Shown here one piece after another: positions 1 to 9,487 of a stretch of 64,000 nt of DNA (its first letter is position 1; each line of letters begins with the position of its first letter). The notes beneath the pieces are model-generated. The model ran no database searches and was not told the DNA's origin. It saw only the letters and a list, made by a program, of their open reading frames with translations. The position numbers were made by a program, and so were the translations under genes. The stretch is from Lachnoclostridium phytofermentans (GTDB lineage Bacteria; Bacillota; Clostridia; Lachnospirales; Lachnospiraceae): assembly GCF_000733755.1 (NCBI RefSeq), contig NZ_JPOF01000008.1, forward strand, positions 1-64,000. Direction: 5' to 3'.

Positions 1-134
1 TTCAATTGATAATAAGGTTGGAATGGAAAATAGTCCTTTCCATCTTCTTTGCTTGCAGCTCGGATAAGGTCTTTCACACCCATCGGATCCCAATCATCAT
101 TTCCGAAAGTTTTTATAAGAATCTAAAATACATA

Positions 135-163
135 TTGACATAATAAGGAAGTAATGGTACTAT
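135..163 (+). promoter_or_regulatory. Sigma-A type promoter for the surface protein gene
   Basis: A perfect -35 box TTGACA (135-140) is followed after 17 bases by TACTAT (158-163). Transcription would start near 170, giving a leader of about 90 bases. The leader contains a direct repeat GTTAAAC-GTTAAAC just after the -10 box, which could be an operator. The assignment rests only on the match to the consensus. Confidence 0.6.
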
Positions 164-257
164 TTAGTTAAACGTTAAACTATACAATATATACAATAAA
201 TATCTTAAAAGATTTTTGGTTTTACGTCAAACTAAATAACATGAGGAGGTATTTACA

Positions 258-905
258 ATGAGAAAATTAAGAAAATCTATTGCAACTATGTTTGCGGCAC
301 TTGCTATCATGACTTTGTTTACTGTGAATGCATTGGCAGCTACGGATTTAATGAAGGATGGTAAGATCTTAAGTGGCGGATTTGTCAATGCAGGGGAAGA
401 AGTAGATGGAACAATACAAGGACCTGGTAACTGGACACAGCTTAACTTAGGTGATTACGAAGTAAATGCAAAGTACTTACATATTGTAATGAAGGCAACA
501 GGAGACACTGCTGCTGCACAAATCGTGGTTTCAGATGCTGCAACCTTTCATCTAAAAGATCTAGGTATCATGTTAACAGAGGAATATCAGGATGTAGTTC
601 TTCCTGTCGATGAAAATGGCGTTGCAGTAATTTCATGGGTTAATTTTACAGGGCTTGACGGCGGAAGTAGTGTTTATTCCATTAAAGACATGTTTTTATC
701 CGATGATCAGGCTTCAAGTTTAGGTACACCTGCAGTTGAAGAAACATCGGTTGCTACCGATGCAACTACGAGCACTGCTACAGAGGATGTACCAAAGACT
801 GGAGAGAATAGGATGCCAGTTATTGTATTACTTGGTATCGTAACTATTGCAGGAGTAGTATTCGTAGTTACAAAGAAAAGAGAGAGAGCGCATGGTTTAA
901 TTTAA
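258..905 (+). CDS. Secreted, probably sortase-anchored surface protein
   Basis: A 215-residue protein with a signal peptide at 1-28 (basic start, hydrophobic core, ALA cleavage motif) and a mainly beta-type extracellular domain at about 30-150. A Thr/Ser/Ala-rich spacer follows, then a C-terminal cell-wall sorting signal: VPKTG at 178-182, a hydrophobic segment and a KKRER basic tail. The motif differs from LPXTG only at the first residue, so a sortase should attach the protein to the wall. The folded domain is not a family I recognise. GAGGAGG (243-249) fixes the start. No sortase gene is nearby. The left edge of the IS element lies 19 bases after the stop. Confidence 0.7.
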   Translation: MRKLRKSIATMFAALAIMTLFTVNALAATDLMKDGKILSGGFVNAGEEVDGTIQGPGNWTQLNLGDYEVNAKYLHIVMKATGDTAAAQIVVSDAATFHLKDLGIMLTEEYQDVVLPVDENGVAVISWVNFTGLDGGSSVYSIKDMFLSDDQASSLGTPAVEETSVATDATTSTATEDVPKTGENRMPVIVLLGIVTIAGVVFVVTKKRERAHGLI

Positions 906-923
906 TCGCAGTACAAACTTATT

Positions 924-947
924 GGGGCTGTGAAAAAAGCCCCTAAC
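924..947 (+). repeat. Left terminal inverted repeat of the IS
   Basis: A 24-bp end starting GGGGCTGTGAAAAAAGC; it is the inverted copy of 2699-2722 with one mismatch (C instead of A at position 18 of the repeat). Confidence 0.85.
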
Positions 948-950
948 ACA

Positions 951-975
951 GAGACGTCGGTTTAACCGACGTCTC
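951..975. terminator. Hairpin inside the left end of the IS
   Basis: A perfect 12-bp stem, GAGACGTCGGTT with AACCGACGTCTC around a single base. A short T-rich stretch follows on the plus strand. It would stop plus-strand transcription from the surface gene entering the IS. Confidence 0.6.
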
Positions 976-1052
976 TAGTTGTTTTTAATCTAAATCAACA
1001 CTCTAAAAAAGAGCATAAATCCCCCTACCCCATAGAATCAGCATTTTGGATT

Positions 1053-2629
1053 TTATGCTGATTTTTGAAGTCGCATCTTTTTATTATGATATTTATATAG
1101 ATTTTGTCCGATAGAAACTAAAAAAAATCTCTAATCGTACAGAATTGATTCCTCTTTCTGACAATTCTTTTATAGTTTCGATCATTTTTCATGATTCCAA
1201 ATGTTCCTTCTGCTGAATGGATCGATTCATTCTTAAAAGTGCACCATGTATACTTTCAAGATTTTCAATCACTTCCTGATGCATCGCTGTCAGTTCTTGA
1301 TTGATTCTTATAGTACGATTATTCTCTGTTTTCTTGCATTGAGCTGTATATGGACAGTTGCTGCAGTCTTCGCAGACATAGATTTCTTCCTGACGTCCGT
1401 ATTCATTTCCACGTACTGCTCTTCGGTGAGAAAAAATAAATCTCTTTTCATTTGGACATATCATGTATCCTTCCGAATTAAATCTGAAATTGACAGCTCT
1501 GAACGGATCATTATGGTATTTTTTATCTTCGGTTTCCTTCTTGAACATAGTGAATTTCATGTATTTTTTCCATATCATGCTGTTCACAGTAAATATAGTT
1601 ATTATATGAACCATATCCGGCATCCGCAGTTGGATATTTCGGGTAAAATCCATATGTCTTTTTGAATTGCTCCATGAGTGGTACAAAACAGTCCATGTCT
1701 GAACGATACTGGTTAACGTCAACAACTGCTATATATTCATCAGCTACCCCAACCTGTACATTGTATGCCGGAAGTAACTGATCATTTCCCATGTAATCCG
1801 TTTTTATCCTCATAAATGTGGCGGAATGATCTGTTTTGGAATAACTGTTACGTGCAGGGCCACAGATATTCACCTTTTCTATGTATTCCTCCAGCTTTGA
1901 GGCATACTCTAAAAGCTTCTCATACTGCCTCTGCTGACAGGTTTTTCGATGTCCCTTTCCATAAACAAAATCGGATCTATCAACGTTCCAAACCTTGGCA
2001 TACTGATCAGCTATTTCACGTAGCTGTTCAGGTGCATACTCTACGTTTGCTTCTATTTTAAGCCCTGACCATTCAAGGTCTGTATTGATTTCATGAAAAA
2101 GGGCAGTTATCTTTTCAAACAGTCGGTATCTGGATTTCTCAGTAGCTTTTTTCCATACCCAGCTGTACTTATTCGCATTTGCTTCAAATTTTGAACCGTC
2201 TATGTAAAGGTGGTTGAGGTCTACATTTTCCTGTTCAAAAATCTTTTTATTGATATCGTTGAAAATATCTTCAATGGAGTCACCTAAAACATCATTGATG
2301 AAATAGGAAAAAGTCCTGTAGGAAGGTCTTTCGTTATCAATTAAATACATGAATCTGATATTTACTCTGCAGTTATCTTCCAGTTCTCTTAGTGACATGT
2401 AGCCCTGGGTCATAAATCCAAAAAGCACCGTTTTCAGCATGTTGACGGGATTATATCTGATGCGCCCAGTTTCATGTTCTGGTATGTTTCTCAGATACTT
2501 AGCTAAGTCAATTCCCTCCATGAATTCGTCAAATGTCAAAACCGGATCACAAATATCAAGAAAATCTGAAATAAACATTGGCAAAATGCCTTGTTTTGAT
2601 TTAGAATAAGTTGTGGTTTGATTTTTCAT
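1053..2629 (-). pseudogene. IS1182-family transposase, frameshifted
   Basis: The N-terminal part is open from 2629 to 1523 and contains the typical DGSKFEANANKYSWVWKK segment, YNVQ and DAGYGSY motifs of IS1182 transposases. Reading must then change frame in a run of six T (1564-1569, plus strand) to continue as MEKYMKFTMFKKE. It must change again near 1211-1215 (to reach AEGTFGIMKNDR), near 1150 (to reach RGINSVRLEI) and in a run of eight at 1120-1127 (to reach LVSIGQNLYKYHNKKMR). Four single-base indels, three at or near homopolymers, mean the gene is dead rather than using one programmed shift. With the shifts corrected the product would be about 525 residues, normal for the family. Confidence 0.88.
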
Positions 2630-2649
2630 TGCAGATAAATTTTACCACA

Positions 2650-2695
2650 AAAAGAGGATTTTTAACTCACTAACGTGAATTAAAAATCCTCTTTT
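2650..2695. terminator. Hairpin inside the right end of the IS
   Basis: A perfect 16-bp stem, AAAAGAGGATTTTTAA (2650-2665) with its complement (2680-2695). It lies upstream of the transposase start and probably shields the transposase from transcription entering from the flank. Confidence 0.6.
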
Positions 2696-2698
2696 CTA

Positions 2699-2722
2699 GT
2701 TAGGTGCTTTTTTCACAGCCCC
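2699..2722 (-). repeat. Right terminal inverted repeat of the IS
   Basis: Read on the minus strand it begins GGGGCTGTGAAAAAAGC, matching the left end at 23 of 24 positions. It lies 70 bases upstream of the transposase start. Confidence 0.85.
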
Positions 2723-2861
2723 TTTCTACATGATCAACACTCGAATATGGTAAAATGTGAAAATATGCATATATGCTTGCATTTTTATTCTTTTTTATTT
2801 ATAATAAAATCTCCAAATACCAGTAAATTTAGTTTTGTGCTACTGATAAAGAGAGGTAGAA

Positions 2862-4277
2862 ATGAATAATTATGTAAAAAAGAAATATAGTTACAAAACC
2901 AGTTTTAAATTTATATTACCATCCTTACTTGGTGTAATATTATTTATGTTTCCAATAAAAATCGGGAATAAGATTACGATACCAATTGCTTTGTTGTCCG
3001 ATTTTATACAAGATAGATATTTTTCTTCTTTGCCTTTGATTGTCTTAGGGCTAGTGGGAGTTTCCTTCTTTGGAAGTGTTATTACTTTTTTTATGTTTCG
3101 TTATAGTAAGAGTAGTGTGATTGCTATGTTAAAGAAGAATTCCGTATTTTGTTCACTGTTTCAGATTTCATTCATATCGATTGCTGTAAGAGGGTTTTCC
3201 TTTCTGTTATGCGTTTTTACTTATTTTCATATTGGAACAGAGCTAATCTATTCTGAAAATACTGGTGGCCTTGTGTTTTATGAATTATTACCAATCCTAT
3301 TTACGATATTTTTCTTAGCAGGTTTTTTATTACCACTGTTATTGAATTTTGGATTATTAGAATTTGCAGGAACCTTATTAATTAAGGTAATGAGGCCATT
3401 GTTTAACCTGCCTGGAAGAGCTGCTATTGATGCAATTGCTTCTTGGCTAGGTGATGGTACGATAGGAGTATTACTAACAAGCAAGCAATATGAAGAGGGA
3501 TTTTATACAGAGAGAGAAGCTTGTGTTATTGGGACTAGCTTTTCGTTGGTATCCATAACTTTTTGCTTAGTTGTAATTAATACCGTTGGATTGTCACATA
3601 TGTTTATACCTTTTTATCTAACAGTAACCTTTGCCTGTCTAGTAGCAGCTATTGTGATTCCTAAACTTCCACCTCTTTCTAGGAAAAAAGATTGCTATGT
3701 GGATGGGGTAAATGGAGGGGATAGAGCAGAAGATGATTTTACAATGGATAATAAAATTCCATTTGGAGATGCCAAGAGTCAGAAAAGTCTTTCTGTTGCC
3801 TATCATAAGGCTCTAGAAACAGTAGAAGGCAAAAAGGTAATAAAAAGTGTGATGACGGATGGTGTAAGCAATGTTTTAAATATGTGGCTTGTTGTTATTC
3901 CGATTGTTATGGCGATGGGGACCACAGCACTTGTGATTGCGAAATACACACCAGTTTTTGAAATACTTGGGAAGCCATTATTACCATTCTTAAATATGCT
4001 TGGAATACCGGAAGCGGCAGCTGTTTCAGAAACAATATTTGCAGGGTTTGCAGATATGCTTTTACCATCTGTTATGATTTCTGCTGTAGAAAATGATATG
4101 ACACGTTTTATTGTAGCTGCGGTATCCGTCACTCAGCTAATTTATTTATCTGAAGTAGGAGCGTTACTGATTGCTTCTAAGATTCCTATAAAATTTGGTG
4201 AGTTATTCCTTATCTTTGTCGAACGTACCTTGGTTACGTTACCTATTATTACACTGATTGCACATATATTGTTTTAA
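2862..4277 (+). CDS. YjiH-family membrane protein (nucleoside-recognition/Gate domain)
   Basis: A 471-residue integral membrane protein with about ten hydrophobic segments. It carries two Gate-type regions: one around LLEFAGTLLIKVMRPLF with PGRAAIDAIASWLGDGT (about 165-205), and a second near 340-430 with EAAAVSETIFAGFADMLLP. This organisation is that of YjiH proteins, relatives of spore-maturation SpmA/B and nucleoside-gate proteins, whose transported substrate is not established. GAGAGG just upstream supports the ATG. The gene stands alone after the IS element. The family call is firm; the function is unknown. Confidence 0.75.
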   Translation: MNNYVKKKYSYKTSFKFILPSLLGVILFMFPIKIGNKITIPIALLSDFIQDRYFSSLPLIVLGLVGVSFFGSVITFFMFRYSKSSVIAMLKKNSVFCSLFQISFISIAVRGFSFLLCVFTYFHIGTELIYSENTGGLVFYELLPILFTIFFLAGFLLPLLLNFGLLEFAGTLLIKVMRPLFNLPGRAAIDAIASWLGDGTIGVLLTSKQYEEGFYTEREACVIGTSFSLVSITFCLVVINTVGLSHMFIPFYLTVTFACLVAAIVIPKLPPLSRKKDCYVDGVNGGDRAEDDFTMDNKIPFGDAKSQKSLSVAYHKALETVEGKKVIKSVMTDGVSNVLNMWLVVIPIVMAMGTTALVIAKYTPVFEILGKPLLPFLNMLGIPEAAAVSETIFAGFADMLLPSVMISAVENDMTRFIVAAVSVTQLIYLSEVGALLIASKIPIKFGELFLIFVERTLVTLPIITLIAHILF

Positions 4278-4391
4278 ATGCTTTCCTTTTAAAAGCTTTT
4301 GAATGGGCTGGTTAATTCAACCTAAAGAAGGTATAATGGTGAAAACAAAACTGAAAACAATAAAGATAAGGAAGCGAGAGGAGCTAAAACG

Positions 4392-5582
4392 ATGAAGAGA
4401 TATTGTATGGTAATTGTGATGTTATGTTGTATTCTACTTACAGCTTGTAATATTACGGAAACTGATTCAAATCATCAACTATCACCCACGCCCACTGTAG
4501 TAAGCGAGCAAACGATAACATCTACACCGCAGGCTACAATCACTCCAGAACCTACCAAAAGCGTGGATTTTTCTGAGCAAAAGAAAATAGAGCTTGAAAC
4601 TACACTGAATACGGTAGAATCGCAGCAAGATGTGAAAGCTATTTTATTAGAAGCGATACCTTTATTTTGTGAGAAACTCTCGTTTGATATAGAAAAAGCA
4701 GAACTTAATAACCAGCTTCCTGAGCATTACGTATTAAATGCATATCATAACGTACTATCAGAAAAATCAGAATTAAAATATGCATATGAGATACAGACAA
4801 AGTATGATGAAGATACCCAAATTGTAACATGTTCCATAAAGTATATGCCATATAAGTTAGGTTTTGAGGAGAACGAGTTACAAAAAGATGCACGAAAAGT
4901 ATATACGCTGAAAGAGCTGATTTCGATTGCTCAAGATAATCTTACAGAAACTTCGGTTGATATTATGATTATGAACAAAGAGCTAAATGTTGATGATATG
5001 CAAAATGCGTTACAACAGGCTGGTTATGGTTATATATTGTGTAGTTTGAATCAAGATGCCACTCAAATAACCATGTCACCGGCTAATTACAAGACTAGAG
5101 AAGAGTCGTTATCCTATATCGAAGAAACTAATTTACTTGCAGATGAGATTTTGAAAGACATTGTTACCGATTCTATGACCGATGAGGAAAAGATATATGC
5201 TGTTTATTCCTATGTGGCAGCAAATACAGCATATGACCACAGATATTATTCGAACCGAGATGAAATGCCTTATGAATCGATGACGGCATATGGTGCGCTA
5301 AAAGATAATCTAGCAATTTGTGGTGGATACTCATGGGCCGTTCGCTTACTTTTGGATAAGCTTGGGATTGAGTGTTATAATGTGAATGGAAAATCACATG
5401 GTGAGTATCATATGTGGAACGTTATCAAATACGAGGGGAAGTATCTTTATTTTGATACGACCTATGACCGTGGCATCACTCCCGAGTTAGGTTATTCAAG
5501 ATTTGCTATGTCAGAAGAGAAAGCAGTGATGGATCGTGAATGGAACCAAAGCTTTTTTGAACACCTTTTAGTGAGTGAATAA
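4392..5582 (+). CDS. Lipoprotein with a transglutaminase-like domain
   Basis: A 396-residue protein. The signal peptide ends in the lipobox LTAC with lipidation at Cys19. A Ser/Thr/Pro-rich linker follows (about 25-58). The C-terminal part has the transglutaminase/cysteine-protease core: Cys in AICGGYS near 309, His in GEYHMWN near 339 and Asp in YFDTTYD near 354. All three catalytic residues are therefore present. Such domains occur in secreted proteases and cross-linking enzymes; the substrate cannot be read from sequence. It is probably anchored to the outer face of the membrane. The gene is monocistronic and ends at a very strong terminator. Confidence 0.75.
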   Translation: MKRYCMVIVMLCCILLTACNITETDSNHQLSPTPTVVSEQTITSTPQATITPEPTKSVDFSEQKKIELETTLNTVESQQDVKAILLEAIPLFCEKLSFDIEKAELNNQLPEHYVLNAYHNVLSEKSELKYAYEIQTKYDEDTQIVTCSIKYMPYKLGFEENELQKDARKVYTLKELISIAQDNLTETSVDIMIMNKELNVDDMQNALQQAGYGYILCSLNQDATQITMSPANYKTREESLSYIEETNLLADEILKDIVTDSMTDEEKIYAVYSYVAANTAYDHRYYSNRDEMPYESMTAYGALKDNLAICGGYSWAVRLLLDKLGIECYNVNGKSHGEYHMWNVIKYEGKYLYFDTTYDRGITPELGYSRFAMSEEKAVMDREWNQSFFEHLLVSE

Positions 5583-5676
5583 AATTAATTACAATAAAGA
5601 TTGCGTTAACTAAAAACGCTTGCAGAAGGTAAGAGCGCTGAAAGACTATCTTTTTCAGGTTGACATATTCAATAAT

Positions 5677-5728
5677 AAAAAAGTGGATTAGAAAATCATG
5701 TTACTAAGATTTTCTAATCCACTTTTTT
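5677..5728. terminator. Strong, probably bidirectional terminator
   Basis: A perfect 21-bp stem (5677-5697 with 5708-5728) around a 10-base loop. It ends in a T run on the plus strand and starts with an A run, so it can act on both strands. It closes the transglutaminase lipoprotein gene. Confidence 0.85.
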
Positions 5729-5740
5729 CTATATTAAGGT

Positions 5741-6131
5741 TTGCTCATTCTATTGTCTTCCATTAATTTTAAAATGGTTTCAAGTTTACCGTAAATAAAG
5801 ATACTAGAATATCCAATGATGAAATAAATACATTAATTTTCTCTATGTTAGATGCTAGAAATGAAAAAACTTTACCACGTTTAAAAAGAATGATTTTTCC
5901 AATAGAATTAATTTCTTCGAAACATACCTTTGGTACGAATAAGTTAGAAATGCTATTATTTTGTATAAAATAATGAATATTATATGCTTTAGTACTTTTA
6001 ACTTGTTGATAATGTTGTGACTATAAAATATAATGAAGGAATATATGACGAAAAATGTCGAAAAATTAGAGGTGTCAACTTTTATTTATAGACAAAATGA
6101 TGGTAGTAAATCAGTGAAAGGATGATTCGTT
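5741..6131. other. Intergenic region with a small open stretch, no supported gene
   Basis: There are 65 open codons on the plus strand at 5776-5973, preceded by an in-frame stop and lacking a ribosome site. The predicted peptide (NEKTLPRLKRMIFPIE and so on) is not recognised and may be a gene remnant. The last 130 bases are AT-rich and probably hold the promoter of the sensor kinase, but no clear boxes stand out. Confidence 0.4.
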
Positions 6132-7877
6132 ATGAAAAAGAAATGGTTTATTAAAAGTTTTATCTCATTTGCATTACCAATATTTACAGTCTTACTATTT
6201 ATAGGGATATTTACCATTTATTATGTTCATGATATTATTTTGCGCGAATTAAATAAAAATAATGAAAATTTATTAATACAGATCCGGAGCAATGTAGAGA
6301 CCATATTAACGGAAGTAAATTCACTTAGTTTGAATTTTGAATATTATACAAAAGCATCACAGTATACCGATTATGTGGACGCAAATATTCAGACATCAGA
6401 GAAGCGAATGGTGGAGAAAGAAATGCTTAATTTTATTAATACATTGACTAATTCTAGATTGTATATCCACTCTATCTATGTATATATCAACAATACGGAA
6501 GACAGCTTTATTGTAAGTAATGAGGGAAAGGTTACACCGAATCAATTTTTAGACAATGATTGGTTATTAGATGCCAAAGAGTTAGAAGACAGTAAAGATA
6601 TGCTTATGATGAAAGCAAGAAGCATACAAAGGTATTCCTTTGAAACTCCTACGAATGTTATTACCGCCTATCGAAAGCTTTATATAGGTTTAAAACAAGT
6701 GGGTACTGTAGTTCTTAATATTAAGACATCTTATTTGGATGAGAGATTAAGTAAGTTAAATTTATTATCTGGACAAGAAGTAAGTATATCAGCAGAAGAA
6801 GGGGATGAATTCTATTACTTTTTGTATGGTGACGTAATTGATAATGGTAGTAACGAACGAATCACAGTGGAATCTAAGGATAGGGGATACTCTTATGTTT
6901 CTCGTGTACCCACGAGTCAGCTATATGAGTTTTCTTATCGTATAAGCTTTACCATAGGTATCATATTCATAATAAGTATTTTTATAATACTTATTGCTTC
7001 GTACATAAGATCAAAGCGTAATTATGATCGAATACTAGGAATATACAGAATTATTGAAGCAGCAGATGCATCAGCCCCACTACCAGAGTTACCTTCTAAA
7101 GTAAAGGATGAATATGGCTATATTATTCAAAACATGATTCGAGTTTTTATTGAAAGTCGTTATGTAAAAGCGCAATTAAATGAAAAGAAAAGTAAGTATG
7201 AGTCAATGGAACTTTTGGCACTTCAATCACAAATCAACCCCCATTTTTTATTTAATACTCTGGAAACCATAAACTGGGGAATTGTAAAACATCTAGGAAT
7301 TACCAATCATGTCAGTAAGATGTTAGGGAATCTTTCAGATGTATTAAAGTACTCCTTAAGCAATCCGAATGAGAAGGTGACATTTAAAGATGAGCTAGCT
7401 TATGCAAAAAGCTATGTGGCAATTCAACAAGAGCGTTACCAAGATAAATTCGAGATGATATGGGATATTGATGAGAGCTTAGAGGATTATTATATTATTA
7501 AACTCATTATACAACCTCTCATAGAAAATTCCATTTATCATGGAATTAAAGAGAAAGATGGTAAGAGTAAAATAAAGGTAGTTCTTAAAAGTGATGGTGA
7601 TCATATATGTCTTGAAATCATTGACACAGGCAAGGGGATTCCAAAAGAGAAGTTGGAACAAATGAAGCGTACTTTAGATCAGGAATCCAATAAAACTCCT
7701 AGTATACATATTGGAGTTAAAAATGTATATAAAAGGCTTCGACTCGTTTATGAGGAACGTTGCATTATGAATATACAAAGTAAAGAAGGATGGGGAACTC
7801 AAATTAAAATTCATTTGCCCTATGATAATAAAGAGGAGATTGTCAATTTTATTACGGATCCTATGGATGAAATATAA
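6132..7877 (+). CDS. YesM-type sensor histidine kinase
   Basis: A 581-residue membrane kinase. A first transmembrane helix at about 12-34 is followed by a large extracellular sensor region (35-270), a second helix (about 272-293) and a HAMP-like linker. The His_kinase domain has the phosphorylated histidine in QINPHFLFNT near 371. The HATPase domain has the N box IIQPLIENSIYHG (about 456-468) and G box DTGKGIP. This is the layout of kinases that control sugar ABC transporters in Firmicutes. Its likely partner is the AraC-type response regulator at 12620, on the far side of the transporter genes. It probably senses extracellular sugar, perhaps through the adjacent binding protein. Confidence 0.88.
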   Translation: MKKKWFIKSFISFALPIFTVLLFIGIFTIYYVHDIILRELNKNNENLLIQIRSNVETILTEVNSLSLNFEYYTKASQYTDYVDANIQTSEKRMVEKEMLNFINTLTNSRLYIHSIYVYINNTEDSFIVSNEGKVTPNQFLDNDWLLDAKELEDSKDMLMMKARSIQRYSFETPTNVITAYRKLYIGLKQVGTVVLNIKTSYLDERLSKLNLLSGQEVSISAEEGDEFYYFLYGDVIDNGSNERITVESKDRGYSYVSRVPTSQLYEFSYRISFTIGIIFIISIFIILIASYIRSKRNYDRILGIYRIIEAADASAPLPELPSKVKDEYGYIIQNMIRVFIESRYVKAQLNEKKSKYESMELLALQSQINPHFLFNTLETINWGIVKHLGITNHVSKMLGNLSDVLKYSLSNPNEKVTFKDELAYAKSYVAIQQERYQDKFEMIWDIDESLEDYYIIKLIIQPLIENSIYHGIKEKDGKSKIKVVLKSDGDHICLEIIDTGKGIPKEKLEQMKRTLDQESNKTPSIHIGVKNVYKRLRLVYEERCIMNIQSKEGWGTQIKIHLPYDNKEEIVNFITDPMDEI

Positions 7878-8050
7878 AATCCAATGAGTGCTGTTTTTGC
7901 ACTAATGTCAAATTCAGAACACATAACTTAAAAATTAAGTCAAATTAGATGTCAATATAGGATAAAGTGCAAACTCACTAAAAAAATGCCTTTATGATAC
8001 AATAAATTTGTAATAATTAATGAAAGTTACTTATGGAAGGGAGATTTTTT

Positions 8051-9385
8051 ATGAAAAAAAGAGGAGTTGCCTTACTATGTATTGCTCTATTATTAATTAG
8101 TGCGCTTGTAGGATGTTCTAAGGCTAATACGACAAATGAAGCGAATGAAGGAGCGAATAAGACAGAAACGAATAAGAGTTCAGAGATTCGTTTCATGTGG
8201 TGGGGTGGAGAAACTCGTCATAAGGCTACCGTTGGAGCAGTGGAAATTTACAAAAGTATCAATCCTAACGTTGTAGTAGAGACGGAATATTCCGGTTGGG
8301 ACGGTTATTTTGACAAATTGACGACTCAATTAGCAGCGAATACAGGGCCAGATGTTGTTCAAATGTCCTATACCAATGTTGCTGAATATGTTGCAAGAGA
8401 GCAGCTAATGCCCTTAGATGATTTAATTGAAAAAGGAATCATCGATATTAGTAATTTGTCAGAAGCAACTCTAGATATGTATCGTATCGATGGAAAATTA
8501 TATGCAATACCTGCTGGTGTAAGTACTTCTTTACTTTTTTATAACAAAGAGTATTTTGATTTAGCCGGTATCGATTATCCAACAGAGAACTGGACTTGGG
8601 ATGATTACATGGAAGCAGCTAGAAAACTTACTATGGATACCGATGGTGACGGAAAAATTGATGTATGGGGTACATCCTATGTAGAAGATCCAGTAGGAGC
8701 AGATCTTGGGTTTAAAAAATACCTATATGAACGTGGTGGGAAATTATGGTCCGAGGATTTAAAATCAATCGCATTTAATACTCCAGAAGGCCTTGCAGCA
8801 GTCGAATTTATCAAGAAGCCATTAGAGGAAGGCATTATGCCTCCACTTGAAATCACTGCATCTAACCCACAGAATGTGGATGATTTCCAGACGAAAAAAG
8901 TAGCAATGATTATTAACTTCTCACCGATGACACAAACCTATATGTCTTCAGATATTAATTTTGGTATTGAGCGTACTCCAAAGGGCTTAGAAAAAGATGC
9001 ATTTTGGATTAATCCATCTATGGTTTACAGTGTTACAAAGGATTGTGTCAATGCGAAAGAGGCAGGAAAGTTAATTGATTTCTTAATAAATAATGAACAA
9101 GCTGGTGATATTCTTGCACTAGAACGTGGTGTACCAAGTAACAGTGTTACTCGTAAACGTATTGCAGAATCTCTAAGCGACGCTGAAAAATTAATGTTCG
9201 ATTGCATTGAAAAATCTACATCCGACGATATTGTGAATGAACCATTCCCTGCAGGTTATATGGAAATTCATTCCTTGTTAAAACGTGAATTTGAAAATAT
9301 GATGTATGGAAAATATAATCCTCAAGAATTTTTAGATGTGGTTGAAAAAGAATGCAATAAGATATTAAGCAAATTCTATGAATAG
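8051..9385 (+). CDS. Sugar ABC transporter, substrate-binding lipoprotein
   Basis: A 444-residue family-1 extracellular binding protein. The signal peptide ends in the lipobox LVGC, with Cys22 lipidated. It has the usual MalE/UgpB pattern, including the FMWWGGETRHKATVGAV start of the mature fold and the DVVQMSYTNVAEY region. The ATG at 8051 is preferred over an in-frame ATG at 8033 because GGAAGGGAG sits at 8036-8043 and the lipoprotein signal then starts correctly. It heads a transport operon with the two permeases at 9488 and 10412. No ATPase gene is present, so a shared MsmX-type ATPase encoded elsewhere is expected. Confidence 0.88.
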   Translation: MKKRGVALLCIALLLISALVGCSKANTTNEANEGANKTETNKSSEIRFMWWGGETRHKATVGAVEIYKSINPNVVVETEYSGWDGYFDKLTTQLAANTGPDVVQMSYTNVAEYVAREQLMPLDDLIEKGIIDISNLSEATLDMYRIDGKLYAIPAGVSTSLLFYNKEYFDLAGIDYPTENWTWDDYMEAARKLTMDTDGDGKIDVWGTSYVEDPVGADLGFKKYLYERGGKLWSEDLKSIAFNTPEGLAAVEFIKKPLEEGIMPPLEITASNPQNVDDFQTKKVAMIINFSPMTQTYMSSDINFGIERTPKGLEKDAFWINPSMVYSVTKDCVNAKEAGKLIDFLINNEQAGDILALERGVPSNSVTRKRIAESLSDAEKLMFDCIEKSTSDDIVNEPFPAGYMEIHSLLKREFENMMYGKYNPQEFLDVVEKECNKILSKFYE

Positions 9386-9414
9386 TTGATTAGAGTATAA
9401 AATTTAATAAAACG

Positions 9415-9444
9415 GCAAGAGGGAAAATACCTTCTTCCTCTTGC
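9415..9444 (+). promoter_or_regulatory. Hairpin between binding-protein and permease genes
   Basis: GCAAGAGG pairs with CCTCTTGC around a short loop, with no long T run after it. Such hairpins commonly stabilise the upstream binding-protein message or partly terminate, giving more binding protein than permease. Confidence 0.5.
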
Positions 9445-9487
9445 TGCCTATTTTAGTCCTTATATAGTAGGACGAAAGGAGCATCCT

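Larger units (their letters stand above)
924..2722. mobile_element. Decayed IS1182-family insertion sequence, about 1.8 kb
   Basis: The element is bounded by 24-bp terminal inverted repeats at 924-947 and 2699-2722 that match at 23 of 24 positions, both beginning GGGGCTGTGAAAAAAGC. It encloses one leftward transposase gene of the IS1182 type, broken by several frameshifts. Strong hairpins lie inside each end (951-975 and 2650-2695) and would block transcription entering from outside, a common IS arrangement. I could not identify a clear target-site duplication. The element separates the surface protein gene from the YjiH-type gene. Confidence 0.85.

Noticed and set aside
1-118. Minus-strand stretch reading KTFGNDDWDPMGVKDLIRAA towards the left edge
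   Set aside because: It looks protein-like, but an in-frame stop lies just upstream, no ribosome site precedes the only ATG and the rest is outside the window.
166-235. Possible regulatory RNA in the leader of the surface protein gene
   Set aside because: Only a short direct repeat is seen; no stable fold or riboswitch pattern.
1246-1665. Plus-strand 139-codon frame inside the IS
   Set aside because: It is antisense to the transposase and has no start signal or family.
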